From assembly GCF_026262505.1 (NCBI RefSeq), contig NC_067205.1, forward strand, positions 13,392,001 to 13,456,000: a stretch of DNA of 64,000 nt. Reading direction: 5' to 3'. The notes under the pieces are model-generated. The model made no database searches. It was given only the letters and a program-made list of their open reading frames with translations, and was not told the origin of the DNA. The position numbers and the translations under genes are program-made. Within the stretch, counting starts at the first letter, position 1. Each line of letters opens with the position of its first letter. The DNA is from Trichomonas vaginalis G3. Taxonomy: Eukaryota > Parabasalia > Trichomonadida > Trichomonadidae. This document shows, piece by piece, positions 42,136 through 51,723 of this stretch.

Positions 42136-43233
42136 TTATTTCTTTGAAAAGTTGAAGAACTTTTCAATATCCTTCTTGAAATCGAATTTCTTTGCAGTCT
42201 TGTGATCGGCGGTCCAGCACTGGTTTGCGAATTCGAGAACAGATTTAATATCTGTAATTTCTAAGTTTTGTAGAGCTGAAATTGTAGTTCCGTAGTCGCC
42301 TCTTACGAGTCTGCTTGATACACTTTTGACGTGTCCGATACCTACGTAGTAAATAAATAAGACTAATTGGTCGAAATGAGCGAATAAAGCATCCCAAATT
42401 GCCAAAAGAGAAGGCAAATCATGTTCCTGTGAGAACATCAGGTTGAACCAACGATAGCAGTATAACAGTGGGTGTAAGTTCAAGCCTTCTATGATAGAGG
42501 CTTCATTTGGAAGATGCTTCTTCATAAGGTTAACAAAATCGTTCAATTTGTGTAGGATAATGGATGAATGATCTGTGGTAGTGTATAAATCGCAGATTTC
42601 GGTTTTTGTAAGAAGCTCTTGTAAACAATGGAATGAAAGAGCTTCAACAGTCTCCATACTGTTATCGAACAAAGTTTCTTTGGCATGGAGTAGCACATAA
42701 TAGAAAGGAGGAAGGAGTTCGTTAAAACCTTGCATATAACCTAATCCTCTATGGAAAGAAGAGAATGTATACAATATACGTTCTAAGCGGCGAGCATGAA
42801 CTCCAAATTGGAATATGTTTTCGTCCTCAGGGTTTGGAGTTGCGTTTGGAATCGGTTCAGGAGGGAAGAAAAATATAGTTCTGCCTGTACGAACAATATC
42901 ACCGTGAACAATAGTCATCAGTGACTTATTTTGTAGATTGAAATTATCAGCACACATTTGATTAGGCATGTGTTTAGTGTGCCAATCCTTTAATTCATCG
43001 GGAACAAGTGACCAATACTCAGCAACAAGATTTTTCTTCGTCTCTGGCCATAAACTTGGATTCATAGGATATATACCTAGCATAGCTAACCAAGCATATG
43101 CGCGATCTTCTGGTGGAAGTCCATCTAAAGAATGCGAAGATATTTGACGGATCTCATCAATTGCTATTAATTCTCTATCAAATGATGAATGCATCAAAGG
43201 CATGATCTTAAATTCAACTTCCTTGGTGTTCAT
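42136..43233 (-). CDS. TBC-domain Rab GTPase-activating protein
   Basis: 365 residues. The two catalytic fingers of TBC GAPs are present: the arginine finger in VHGDIVRTGR (D112, R115) and the glutamine finger in GYMQGFNELL (Q168). The rest of the fold follows (HPLLYCYRWFNLMFSQE; LLAIWDALFA). It most resembles TBC1D13-like proteins in having a long insert between the fingers. It speeds GTP hydrolysis on a Rab, so it acts in vesicle traffic; trichomonads have very many Rabs. No membrane segment. The target Rab is unknown. Confidence 0.95.
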   Translation of the reverse strand: MNTKEVEFKIMPLMHSSFDRELIAIDEIRQISSHSLDGLPPEDRAYAWLAMLGIYPMNPSLWPETKKNLVAEYWSLVPDELKDWHTKHMPNQMCADNFNLQNKSLMTIVHGDIVRTGRTIFFFPPEPIPNATPNPEDENIFQFGVHARRLERILYTFSSFHRGLGYMQGFNELLPPFYYVLLHAKETLFDNSMETVEALSFHCLQELLTKTEICDLYTTTDHSSIILHKLNDFVNLMKKHLPNEASIIEGLNLHPLLYCYRWFNLMFSQEHDLPSLLAIWDALFAHFDQLVLFIYYVGIGHVKSVSSRLVRGDYGTTISALQNLEITDIKSVLEFANQCWTADHKTAKKFDFKKDIEKFFNFSKK

Positions 43234-43689
43234 TTTACTTTACGTGACGGTTGTTGGATGACAAAAACTTCCTCATTTATTGAATATTATATAAGGATTA
43301 TTTTTCACATCCAAAATTTCTAATCCAACTAAAAAGTGACATTTCAAATACTGCCATCAATTTCATGATCTATTCTATTTTAATTTTTAAAGTCATTCTT
43401 TATACGTTCAATTTTCATCTTCTAAAATTATGATAGTTACAATTTTGACTTTTGATCTCTTTATTTGATCTGAAATTCCATCCCAACAGTAAGAAAAACA
43501 GAGTAGTACACTCAGAAATAACTATTTCGCATATTATGCACGATATTTTTTAAATTTAATTTCATAATTCTTTTTTTATAATATTTAGAGTAATAATTAT
43601 AAACCTAAAGATCCTCCAAAACATTATACAACGTAGCAAAAACATTAAATAAATATAATATTTAAGCATAACATGAATATCAAACAATT
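43234..43689. other. Intergenic, with a GTCACTTTTT box upstream of the TBC gene
   Basis: 456 bp of A/T-rich DNA. AAAAAGTGAC lies at 43331-43340, about 100 bp upstream of the TBC ATG. No gene is seen. Confidence 0.45.
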
Positions 43690-44763
43690 TTATTCCTTAA
43701 AAAGGTCACGAATTTCCTGCAGTTTAGCAGTAATCTTAGTTGATCTAACCTTAGTTGTTCTTGGTGTTGAGCGGCTTGTTGTCACATCAGATGTTGGAAT
43801 TGGCTTCATATCAAATGAAATATGGAATTCATAAGGGAATTGAAGCTTCTCCATTAAATCTGATATGGTGTCATTAGTATCTACAACATTTTCTTTCATC
43901 TTTGTGAGAGATTCATCAAATTCTATGAGACCATCGATCAAATCTCGTATTTGCTTTGTTTTTATAAGAACATTGCTTTTGTCTCTTGCTAACTCAGCGC
44001 TTTTCAAGCTGAATGGCTGTGGAAGAGGCTTAATTACGGCTTCAACAGCATCAATAATTTTTATGCACCTAGAAGCATAATCATGTATTGAAAATTTGCT
44101 AGAAGGTGGTAGCTCCCTCATAGAAATGAGAAGAGTTTCCCTTTTGTAACTTCCTAATTCTTCATCAATCCATTTTTTCTGAGATTCAAGGTAGCTATCC
44201 TCTATTGAAGTTACACGAACAAGAGAGAATACGCTTTCAAGTAATTCAGTCAATTCAACAAGATAACCATGTAAAATTTTAACCAAAGGGATAATTCCTT
44301 TTAATGTAGTACGATTCATTAGTTGAACAAAAGATATCCAATTTTCTACAAATTCCTTGCCCGATTTTGAGAGTGCTCCAGAAAACGGAATCTTACTTTG
44401 AATTTCTGCGTAAGAAAGATTGAAATGGTTTTTAGCCATGCTTGCAAATGCTCTGAATGTTGTGTTTACATGACCAAATTGGTAAAGTAACTGATCATTT
44501 GTCGTTTCAACTTTACATGTAGCGACAAACATCCTAAACGCGTTACAAAACAATTCAAATCTTTCAATAGCGGGGTTGAGATACAAGAATATCGGATGTT
44601 CATTATGATATACCTTTTGTACACGGGCAGATCTACATTGTGATTGAGATCTTTGCGCCATTGTTCGACTTGAAGAGGTGAAAAAAGTTCTTTGGCTATT
44701 AGGATGCGGAACTGACTTAACCATAGTAATATCTATCTTTGGTAGTTGTATCTGAGTCTTCAT
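43690..44763 (-). CDS. Hypothetical helical protein, 357 residues
   Basis: A Ser/Arg-rich N-terminal region (RTFFTSSSRTMAQRSQSQCRSAR), then a largely alpha-helical body (ERFELFCNAFRMFVATCK; LVELTELLESVFSLVRV; LIEFDESLTKMKENV) and a Thr/Ser-Arg basic tail (TTSRSTPRTTKVRSTK). No domain recognised. The basic, Ser/Thr-rich ends suggest a disordered, perhaps phosphorylated or cytoskeleton-linked protein; this is only a guess. The codon use is that of a host gene. Confidence 0.8.
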   Translation of the reverse strand: MKTQIQLPKIDITMVKSVPHPNSQRTFFTSSSRTMAQRSQSQCRSARVQKVYHNEHPIFLYLNPAIERFELFCNAFRMFVATCKVETTNDQLLYQFGHVNTTFRAFASMAKNHFNLSYAEIQSKIPFSGALSKSGKEFVENWISFVQLMNRTTLKGIIPLVKILHGYLVELTELLESVFSLVRVTSIEDSYLESQKKWIDEELGSYKRETLLISMRELPPSSKFSIHDYASRCIKIIDAVEAVIKPLPQPFSLKSAELARDKSNVLIKTKQIRDLIDGLIEFDESLTKMKENVVDTNDTISDLMEKLQFPYEFHISFDMKPIPTSDVTTSRSTPRTTKVRSTKITAKLQEIRDLFKE

Positions 44764-44771
44764 AATATTTC

Positions 44772-44806
44772 AAAAAGTGACAATCGATAAAATTTCGTCA
44801 CTTTTT
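44772..44806 (-). promoter_or_regulatory. Paired AAAAAGTGAC / GTCACTTTTT boxes upstream of the 43690-44763 gene
   Basis: AAAAAGTGAC at 44772-44781 and GTCACTTTTT at 44797-44806 form an inverted pair within 45 bp of the ATG. The same box sits directly before the LysM-like gene and upstream of the TBC gene. Probably a host promoter element. Confidence 0.5.
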
Positions 44807-45145
44807 GTAGAATTTTGAGCAAATTGGAACTTTCCACTCGTTGCGAAGATCAAATCAAATAGATAATATTTACGATCCTAGTGAGCATGTACACTTAATG
44901 AAATTATCATGGCTATTGAAGAGTATGAATTTCTTAATCGAATTTAAAACTTCTCAATCAAATGCGAAACATGGCAAACGAACACTAATCAAAGCACGAT
45001 TTGTGTATAAACTTTTGATTTTAGGCTAAATTTTAAAATATAATTGTTTTCTCATTGAAATATTCGATTGTCATCTATACCAACATATTAGAAAAAGGAA
45101 TTATAGTTCACGGGATAAATATTAATAATTTAAATTAGTAATAAT
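44807..45145. other. Intergenic
   Basis: No gene seen beyond a short random frame. A/T-rich. Confidence 0.4.
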
Positions 45146-45988
45146 TTAAAAATATATAAAATAAAAAACATTATGGGATGGAGCAACTTCGGATGCTAAC
45201 ATATTTTGAACTTTCTGATAGCAGTCGCTTTCATATTCTCTTGCCTTCTTCAGGTCGATGTCAAACCAAGAAGGAGCTGTTAAAACCATTCTCTGGTGAG
45301 AGTTTGCGTATATATTTGGCATAAACTGCTTGCCAATGAATTCCTCAGTGGGACCACCGATTGCAAATATGTCAATATTGATTCGGATTATCTTTCTTGC
45401 GATAACCATTGGTCCCTTGTATTCCTTTACCCACTCTGGTAAAGTGTCTTTATTGTTTACAGTGGCTTTTGGCAATTTTTCAATATTTGCCTGAGGACAT
45501 TCAAATTCACCAACTTTTACACCTTCTTCTTCAGTTGGCCAGTTAACAATGTCAATATAATGGATTTCTCTTTTAGCAAGCTCTTCCTTTGTATATAATT
45601 CTGCATCATTCTTGATGAGATTTTCTTCATTGTTTTGGAATTCTGAAACAACTGTTGTAACCGTCATGTTCAATGTCTTCTCATTATCTTTTAGTACGAA
45701 ATGAGAATGTTGATATGGGAATTGGTCATAACAGTCTTCAACTAAAGTTGATAATGTGTTTGGAAGTACCCATCTTAAAGCAGATGGCAATTTGTTTGCA
45801 AAACTGTATATATACTGAGAGTACAATGCATCCTTTTCATTATACTTCCTCATTTCACTTGAAGTTCTTTCAATTCCTTCCTTATCATTTGAATCTTCAA
45901 GTGTTTTCTTTGCTACAGCATATATTTGAGCTATTTGATACTGTTGTACTGTCATTGGAACAATAACACGCCATTCAATGATCCTCAT
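45146..45988 (-). CDS. Phosphatidylinositol transfer protein (PITP family)
   Basis: 280 residues, the usual size for single-domain class I/II PITPs (about 270). Family landmarks are clear: the opening EWRVIVPMTVQQYQIAQIYAVA, the segment YIYSFANKLPSALRWVLP, a tyrosine-rich lipid-loop region (YDQFPYQHSHFVL), and the C-terminal WFDIDLKKAREYE helix. PITPs carry phosphatidylinositol and phosphatidylcholine between membranes and feed phosphoinositide signalling and secretion. The last residues (NVFYFIYF) are read from very A/T-rich DNA. Cytosolic. The call is firm. Confidence 0.94.
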   Translation of the reverse strand: MRIIEWRVIVPMTVQQYQIAQIYAVAKKTLEDSNDKEGIERTSSEMRKYNEKDALYSQYIYSFANKLPSALRWVLPNTLSTLVEDCYDQFPYQHSHFVLKDNEKTLNMTVTTVVSEFQNNEENLIKNDAELYTKEELAKREIHYIDIVNWPTEEEGVKVGEFECPQANIEKLPKATVNNKDTLPEWVKEYKGPMVIARKIIRINIDIFAIGGPTEEFIGKQFMPNIYANSHQRMVLTAPSWFDIDLKKAREYESDCYQKVQNMLASEVAPSHNVFYFIYF

Positions 45989-47637
45989 TTCCTAAAAAAA
46001 TAAAGTAAAGTCAAGGAAAATTTTTTCTTTCAAAACTTCATCGTCAAAATTTAATACAAGTCCTTCTATTTTTTATACCATAATATCATATGAGATCTAA
46101 TTAAAGGGACATGCGATTTTTTATATAATATGTCAAATTTCAACTTTTCACTGGAATCTAAACTTTACAATTATCAAAAAATTTGGATTATAAGAAATTA
46201 AATTTTGTTCATCATGTTACAAATAATGGAAATACATATGTTTGACTTTCAATAGTTGCGACTACTTTTTCATTCAATCCAATTATAAACTATTCAAATT
46301 AAATCAATGCATAAAATATTGGTTAATCCCAAATTTTAAAATAAAGGTCTTATATGCAAATTAACAAAGTTTATTTGGTCAGATATACAAAATCAAAATT
46401 GTTATAAACCGAAAATAGATTTTTTCGGTTTTCTCTTCAAATAATTGAAAGAATGATACTATTATAGGTTTATTATATTATATAGCATATAATCATGCTA
46501 TAGCCGAAAATTATAAGTTTTGAGAAGATTGAATATAACACAAATAAATTTGAATGTAAGTTAAATTGCTTGTTGTTTTTAATAGCTATTTAATGAGAAA
46601 TCCAATATTGCAAAATTCAAATTGAATGATTGAAAGAACAGAAAAAGTCATTCTTTTCAATTTCGAATATGTTTCATTGTATTTATAATTATATGGCAAA
46701 TAAGATATTTACACTTGATTTTTGAAGGAAAATTCACAAAATTGAATAAATTCAAATAATTTTTATTCAAAAATAAACTAGTTATTTGAGTTTAATACTA
46801 ATTATCTATTCAAACTACAAAGTTTGTAATTTAAAATATTTTGTGAGATCAGATTGAATTAATTCAAGGTTCTTTTCAATTAATATTAATGACCATATTA
46901 CGCATTTTCGAACATTCTAAACCAAATATATAAAAATGGGAGACGAATGTTAAATTTGCTAGACATGGGGGAGTTGTCTGCAAAGTTTTAGCTCTTATCT
47001 CTAACAAAAAATTAATTTTTAAAAAAATGACCGAATACGTTTCACAGCGAGAAAAAAATAAAAGGCAAGATAGAATTTTCTAGACATAAAGAAGTTGTTT
47101 ACCGAGTTTTAGCTCTTATCTCTAACAAAAAATTAATTTTTTAAAAAAATGACCGAATACGTTTCACAGCGAGAAAAAAATAAAAGGCAAGATAGAATTT
47201 TCTAGACATAAAGAAGTTGTCTACCAAGTGTCAGCTGTTACTTCTTCTCAATACTGATATAAAATAAAAATCTTTATTATTTATTTAACCTTTATTGTTT
47301 CATTAAACTTCATTTATTTTATATTATAGTTTTATTCTTTTAGCTACTTGTAAAATAATCTAATTTTATATCATCATTTTACCGGATTATTCTTCAGTAC
47401 ATCAATTGTGTATCTAAAATAATATCATTATCCTTATTCTGTTTTTTCCAAAATTCTTTTAAATATCTTTTTTGGTTAGATTACTTTATACTTTTTACTT
47501 TTATTTTTTAATTTCAAAAAAAAATTTGGTGATTGTTCTATTCTGTTACAATGTGCATTATCATATTCTAATGAATTATTCATTACATACATTTAAAAAA
47601 ACTTGTTAAAAATGAAATTAAAAAATTATGTTTATTA
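45989..47637. other. Gene-free A/T-rich region, 1.65 kb
   Basis: No gene supported. It contains the 122-bp tandem repeat at about 46945-47245. The final 350 bases are extremely A/T-rich. Confidence 0.5.
46945..47245 (+). repeat. 122-bp tandem repeat, about 2.4 copies
   Basis: GACCGAATACGTTTC recurs at 47029 and 47151, giving a 122-bp period. The units contain GTTTTAGCTCTTATCTCTAAC and GATAGAATTTTCTAGACAT. Copies are nearly identical except for one extra T. Not related to the 121-bp MULE unit. Function unknown. Confidence 0.9.
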
Positions 47638-47955
47638 TTACGCTGTGAATGTGTCAACAGCGGTCATGCCTGTATCTGTATCCAATATTTGCCACAACCT
47701 TTCTGTATCTGCATTTGTGTATTTCGGTTTCAGCTGATACATTTGATTTGGCGTGTAATTTGTTCCAATTAATGGATTAATTGGGAGATCTTCATGCGGT
47801 GTGTTATTATTGTACTCCCAAATAAAGGCAGGAATAGCCTGAATGCTTTGGCAGCGCTCCAATGTCGGCCAGAATCTCTCAATCTTCCCATTTTGGTAGG
47901 GAGAAGTTAGTATGGTTATGTTGGGTATGGTGGCACTGCGTTTCACCTTACCCAA
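47638..47955 (-). pseudogene. Integrase (rve-family) fragment (fossil)
   Basis: About 105 codons resembling the C-terminal half of an rve core: SPYQNGKIERFWPTLERC, then YNNNTPHEDLPINPLIG, YTPNQMYQLKP. It has no ATG start and abuts the left edge of element 2. It is not closely similar to the integrases of the two large elements. It may be a third mobile element cut by the insertion of element 2. Confidence 0.6.
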
Positions 47956-48161
47956 GTTAACCTTAAATATTTACAAAACCAGTAACGTATATTTTACAAC
48001 ACAAAACGACAACACTCACTTAACCTTAAATATTTACAAAACCGCCAACCACTTCACTAACGAGCTCACCAACATTTTCACTAACGACTTCACTAATGAA
48101 AAAATAAACGTTCTCACTATCGTTCTCACTATCGTTCTCACTAACGACTTCACTAATGTTC
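47956..48161. repeat. Low-complexity repeats at the left edge of element 2
   Basis: TTAACCTTAAATATTTACAAAACC occurs twice (47958 and 48019, 20 bases quoted at most: AACCTTAAATATTTACAAAA). A short-period array follows, made of TTCACTAACGA and TTCTCACTATCG units (about 48052-48165). Possible element end or recombination zone. Confidence 0.5.
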
Positions 48162-48446
48162 TCATAAATTTTCCTCAATATCTTCATCATCAGTGTTAAC
48201 CCTATTGTAGTCATACTTGAAGCCATAAACTTTCTCTAACTTCTTAACGTACAATTTACATAACTTACCTTCGTCATCGTATGGTTTAATGATATAACTA
48301 TTTCTATCTTTATAAACAGTCAATGAAAAGTCAACTGGTCTCGGATGTATTTGAAAGAACATGTTATGCTCAGGAAGGAAGAATAAATGTTTAAATGTAT
48401 GTTTGTTATATTTTTCGATTTGTATGAGTTGCTTTTGTTCTGTCAT
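48162..48446 (-). CDS. Element 2: small protein, 94 residues (fossil)
   Basis: It opens MTEQKQLIQIEKYNKHTFKH and later reads FSLTVYKDRNSYIIKPYDDEGK. It is preceded by the T-rich element box (TTTTTATTTGGATGTAAATG). Its last codons run into the low-complexity array. Family unknown. Confidence 0.5.
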   Translation of the reverse strand: MTEQKQLIQIEKYNKHTFKHLFFLPEHNMFFQIHPRPVDFSLTVYKDRNSYIIKPYDDEGKLCKLYVKKLEKVYGFKYDYNRVNTDDEDIEENL

Positions 48447-48525
48447 TTACATCCAAATAAAAATTTTCAGTAAACTTAAAAATAAAATATAAAAATAAAC
48501 GTTGTCAGAGGTGAAAAATAAATTT

Positions 48526-48581
48526 AGGTGAAGTGGTGAGATGTCACCTGTTTTTTCACCTGTTTTCTCACCTCTTGAATT
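48526..48581. repeat. 56-bp inverted-repeat partner A (AGGTGA cluster)
   Basis: Reads AGGTGAAGTGGTGAGATGTC, then two TCACCTGTTTT blocks and ends CTCTTGAATT. The complement lies at 61204-61259 with only a few differences. Both copies sit upstream of a minus-strand gene (48446 and 61123 starts). Confidence 0.9.
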
Positions 48582-48588
48582 CATTACT

Positions 48589-48834
48589 TTATAACTCTCT
48601 TCCTTTCTCCAACTCTTCTAACTTCTTCTTAAGTTCAGCAATGTTGTCCTCATGAAGTTTAATCTTTCTCAAAATTCCTTCTTTATCTAATGGTTGCTTT
48701 ATCTTTCTAAACTGAACTCTACCATCCTTCATAGTATGAATGTAAAAACCTTCTGGAATAGTTCCTGATTTAATGTATTCTACCAAAAACTTTTGTTTCA
48801 TTGCTTCAGTGACTTTAGTCGTCATTTCAATCAA
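48589..48834 (-). CDS. Element 2: small protein with KDGR motif (fossil)
   Basis: 81 residues. The middle (FYIHTMKDGRVQFRKIKQPL) is close to a segment of the protein at 50965-51399 (FYYVSQSKDGKIYVRKRKVPL). A coiled-coil C-terminus follows (LHEDNIAELKKKLEELEK). Unknown role; probably a virion or DNA-associated protein. Confidence 0.5.
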   Translation of the reverse strand: MIEMTTKVTEAMKQKFLVEYIKSGTIPEGFYIHTMKDGRVQFRKIKQPLDKEGILRKIKLHEDNIAELKKKLEELEKGREL

Positions 48835-48873
48835 ATAAAAATTTTAATATTAAATAAAAATAACGTTATTTTT

Positions 48874-49332
48874 TCAGTAAGGAAACGCAGGAGTTTTACG
48901 ATTTATTTGAGGCGTGGGTTCTGGTTTAAATGTTGGAGTCGGTTTAGGAGTTGACTTTTGAACAGGAGTTTGTACTTCCATAGGTTCAGGAGTTATTGAA
49001 GGTTTTGCTTGTGAAGGCGTTGGTTTTGGCGAATGTGTTGGAGTTTGTTTAACTTCAGCTACTTCAGTATTATTTATAACATTTGCTTTATTTCTTTTCA
49101 ACATCATAACTGCTCCTGCTGTAGCTAGCAAACCTAGTGGGAGACCATATCTTATATAAGGACTTGACCAAATGCTATTTTTGACAGGAGCTGGTGGAAC
49201 ACCTAACCTTGGTGAAACTGCTCTTTGCCATTGTGCAGCTCGTAAGAAATATTCAATAGGTGCTCCATAATCGTTTGGTAAAGTTTGTTTCACAGATGGT
49301 GAAGGTTCACGAGAGCTTGATGAAGAACTCAT
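48874..49332 (-). CDS. Element 2: single-pass membrane protein with Pro-rich tail (fossil)
   Basis: 152 residues. A Ser-rich start (MSSSSSSREPSPS), one hydrophobic span (YIRYGLPLGLLATAGAVMML) followed by basic residues, and a long Pro/Thr/Lys tail (TPTHSPKPTPSQAKPSITPE). It lies directly downstream of the capsid gene. Possibly an inner-membrane or minor virion protein; inferred from make-up. Confidence 0.55.
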   Translation of the reverse strand: MSSSSSSREPSPSVKQTLPNDYGAPIEYFLRAAQWQRAVSPRLGVPPAPVKNSIWSSPYIRYGLPLGLLATAGAVMMLKRNKANVINNTEVAEVKQTPTHSPKPTPSQAKPSITPEPMEVQTPVQKSTPKPTPTFKPEPTPQINRKTPAFPY

Positions 49333-49362
49333 TTATAAGCTTTAAAAATAAACGTTCATCCT

Positions 49363-50937
49363 TTATTCCTCACTGTCGTCCGCTGCTAAGTTATAGTCAT
49401 CTAATCTTATTATGGGGATGCCTGACTGTCTTACTTGTATTGCAAAGCAACAATCCCTCATAAATCCAATAAGTGGCTTTGGTACGTTTTCAGTTGCTAG
49501 TTCAATAGGTCCTTTAACAGACAATTTGTATGTTATTGGAGCAGTAGATGTTTGACCTTGCTGGAAGCAAAAGTCCACTTCTGTTGGAAAACCACATAAG
49601 AAATGTGTGTTGTCATAGCTATCCCATTTATGTTCCACACTACCATCATCCACCAATGACCTCATAACATCTTCATTAAATCCTATCATATCATTGTTTG
49701 TATTGCAAGCGTTCGCAACCATTTCATAAAATACAGGTCCATATGATTTTTCAGGTTCTGCAGGCATATTTCCATAAGCTCCCATGGAAAGCTGAAGATA
49801 TTTAAACTTAGGGTTCTCAAAATTAACATAATAGTTGTCTTTCTTTCTAAATAGTGCCCAAATACTTTTAACATTAATAGGCGTATAAGCTGCTGTAAAT
49901 GTTGCACTTGAACTATCTGTATTCTTTGAGAATGAACCGTCCATAGGAATCCAATCCATAACTTTAACAGGAAAACATAAAGCCTCGTTTGTATAATGTT
50001 CTACAAGTTCTGTATAAATGTTAGGGTCTAAAGAGAATGACTTTGGATGAATGAAACATTCATTAAAATCCATCTTTGTTCGAAATAGTTGCTGGGTTAC
50101 AGTTGTAATAGTAACTGTTCCACTAGCTTCTACTGCCTTCGTTATCATAGTGAATGGTTCATTCCATGGAACAAATTTATTTGTCGGTGGATTTGAATCT
50201 GAAGCAAATGCAACTTTAAGAGTTGGATTGAAAGCAATGATATCATTTACAGATATAGATGTGCATTGTAAGGCGTCGCTACTGAACTTTACTTTAAGCT
50301 GAATGTTTCCTGCAAAAGCTGGAATAAATCGAATAGCTTCTAATGGAAGGAATCTTCTAACAGGAATTCTTAAACGAAGCTTAAAATCAAATGATTTTCC
50401 TGCTGTAATTGGACCACTAACAATTTGTCCTGTTCTGCATGTTCCCGAATGACTCCATACATCTTCATGTCGAGTCTTTGAGAAAACATCTACTTTCTTT
50501 ATTTGTTCGGTAGTTTGTGAGTTTGAAGTTATATATGCTTCTTCTCTTGCGTTGTCTTGAGAATATACGATACGACCATTTGCAAGGATTTGATATCCAG
50601 CAACTGCATAGAAAGCGTCATCGAAACCAATCCAAAATCCTGGTGGGTTTGTTTTATTGGAACCTGAACCAATTTCTTTATCTACAATAAATTGACCTTC
50701 CATTTTATACGTAATGAATGTATTGTAAAGGTCCAACATATTTTCACCAGGAGGTGAGAGATTGAATGTTACCCATGTGTTATCTTTAGCAGTTCCAGGT
50801 TGTGATGGAATCTTTGCGTCAGAATATTTTCTATTAGTGTCACCAATTTGAACTGCATTGTCTATGATATCGAAATATGAGCGAATCTGATGAATATGCT
50901 CTGCTGGAGTAAATTCGTTTAGCTGTTCGTTCTGCAT
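49363..50937 (-). CDS. Element 2: major capsid protein, 524 residues (fossil; this gene looks whole)
   Basis: A single long beta-rich frame of the size of double-jelly-roll capsid proteins (TFNLSPPGENMLDLYNTFITY; SFDFKLRLRIPVRRFLPL; FAGNIQLKVKFSSDAL; YTPINVKSIWALFRKKDN). It has the PVRRFLPL-type strand and an order of strands like adintovirus and PLV capsids rather than the capsid of Polinton 1, to which I see no clear similarity. The identification rests on length, beta content and neighbours. Confidence 0.7.
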   Translation of the reverse strand: MQNEQLNEFTPAEHIHQIRSYFDIIDNAVQIGDTNRKYSDAKIPSQPGTAKDNTWVTFNLSPPGENMLDLYNTFITYKMEGQFIVDKEIGSGSNKTNPPGFWIGFDDAFYAVAGYQILANGRIVYSQDNAREEAYITSNSQTTEQIKKVDVFSKTRHEDVWSHSGTCRTGQIVSGPITAGKSFDFKLRLRIPVRRFLPLEAIRFIPAFAGNIQLKVKFSSDALQCTSISVNDIIAFNPTLKVAFASDSNPPTNKFVPWNEPFTMITKAVEASGTVTITTVTQQLFRTKMDFNECFIHPKSFSLDPNIYTELVEHYTNEALCFPVKVMDWIPMDGSFSKNTDSSSATFTAAYTPINVKSIWALFRKKDNYYVNFENPKFKYLQLSMGAYGNMPAEPEKSYGPVFYEMVANACNTNNDMIGFNEDVMRSLVDDGSVEHKWDSYDNTHFLCGFPTEVDFCFQQGQTSTAPITYKLSVKGPIELATENVPKPLIGFMRDCCFAIQVRQSGIPIIRLDDYNLAADDSEE

Positions 50938-50964
50938 GTATTTACTTCAGATAAAAATATCTAT

Positions 50965-51399
50965 TTACTTCATTATTCTCACTCTTCTTCTTGGTATTCG
51001 TGGTGGAAGTTGTTTCTTGACATTTTCAATGAACTGTACATTCTCTTTTGTCTCAACTTCTTTCACTGGCGGGTCAGGGTTCTTTGACTCGGTTTGTTTT
51101 TCAATGAAATTCACGAACTTTGCAATAAGCTCTTGGTTCGTTATTGAAAGTACATCTGGCTTCTTTTCTTCTGGTTCTATTGACTTTTCAGTTTGAACAG
51201 AAGGTTTTATATGGGCTTCGTGGACTTCACCCTTGCCATGCACCTTAATGTTGTCGCTCTCTGCATTCGCTAATGGAACCTTTCTTTTTCTTACGTATAT
51301 TTTACCATCTTTACTCTGACTTACGTAATAGAAAGGATGTTGTATTCCTCTTGCGTCATTTAATATAATAGACTCTCGCTCTGATTTTGACAAGCTCAT
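50965..51399 (-). CDS. Element 2: KDGK-motif protein (fossil)
   Basis: 144 residues. Residues 20-45 (HPFYYVSQSKDGKIYVRKRK) share a motif with the 48589-48834 gene. An acidic/Pro-rich middle and a basic end (LPPRIPRRRVRIMK) follow. Unknown role. It diverges from the next gene with 45 bp between starts, a shared promoter region. Confidence 0.5.
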   Translation of the reverse strand: MSLSKSERESIILNDARGIQHPFYYVSQSKDGKIYVRKRKVPLANAESDNIKVHGKGEVHEAHIKPSVQTEKSIEPEEKKPDVLSITNQELIAKFVNFIEKQTESKNPDPPVKEVETKENVQFIENVKKQLPPRIPRRRVRIMK

Positions 51400-51444
51400 T
51401 TTACATCGGTTAAAGTTTTAATTTAGTTTTTTATCTGCAGTCAA

Positions 51445-51699
51445 ATGACTCAGACAAGCCCTACGGACAAGACCCAAGGTGTCATAGATGTTGAAGCATT
51501 GAAGAAAGAAATTCGCGAGCAAATTTTATCCGAACTGAAGGAACAAAAACAAGAACAAAAGCCAGAGAGACCAAAGAGAAAACTTAGTGAAAAACAACTA
51601 GCTGCATTAGCTGCTGGAAGACAGAAGAACCCACGTTTGCTGGCGAAAAAAGCTAGAGAAGAAGCAAAAGCTAAAGAAGCTGAAGCAAAGAAAGAGTAA
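51445..51699 (+). CDS. Element 2: small basic coiled-coil protein (fossil)
   Basis: 84 residues, Lys/Glu-rich. ALKKEIREQILSELKEQKQE is a helix, followed by PKRKLSEKQLAALAAGRQKN and an Ala/Lys/Glu tail. The basic make-up suits DNA condensation in a particle. Starts after TTTTTTATCTGCAGTCAAATG. Confidence 0.5.
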   Translation: MTQTSPTDKTQGVIDVEALKKEIREQILSELKEQKQEQKPERPKRKLSEKQLAALAAGRQKNPRLLAKKAREEAKAKEAEAKKE

Positions 51700-51723
51700 A
51701 TGGTTTATTTTTATCCGAATTAA

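Noticed and set aside
48026-48226. Open frame through the left-edge repeat array
   Set aside because: The peptide is just the translated short-period repeat (SEVVSEND units).
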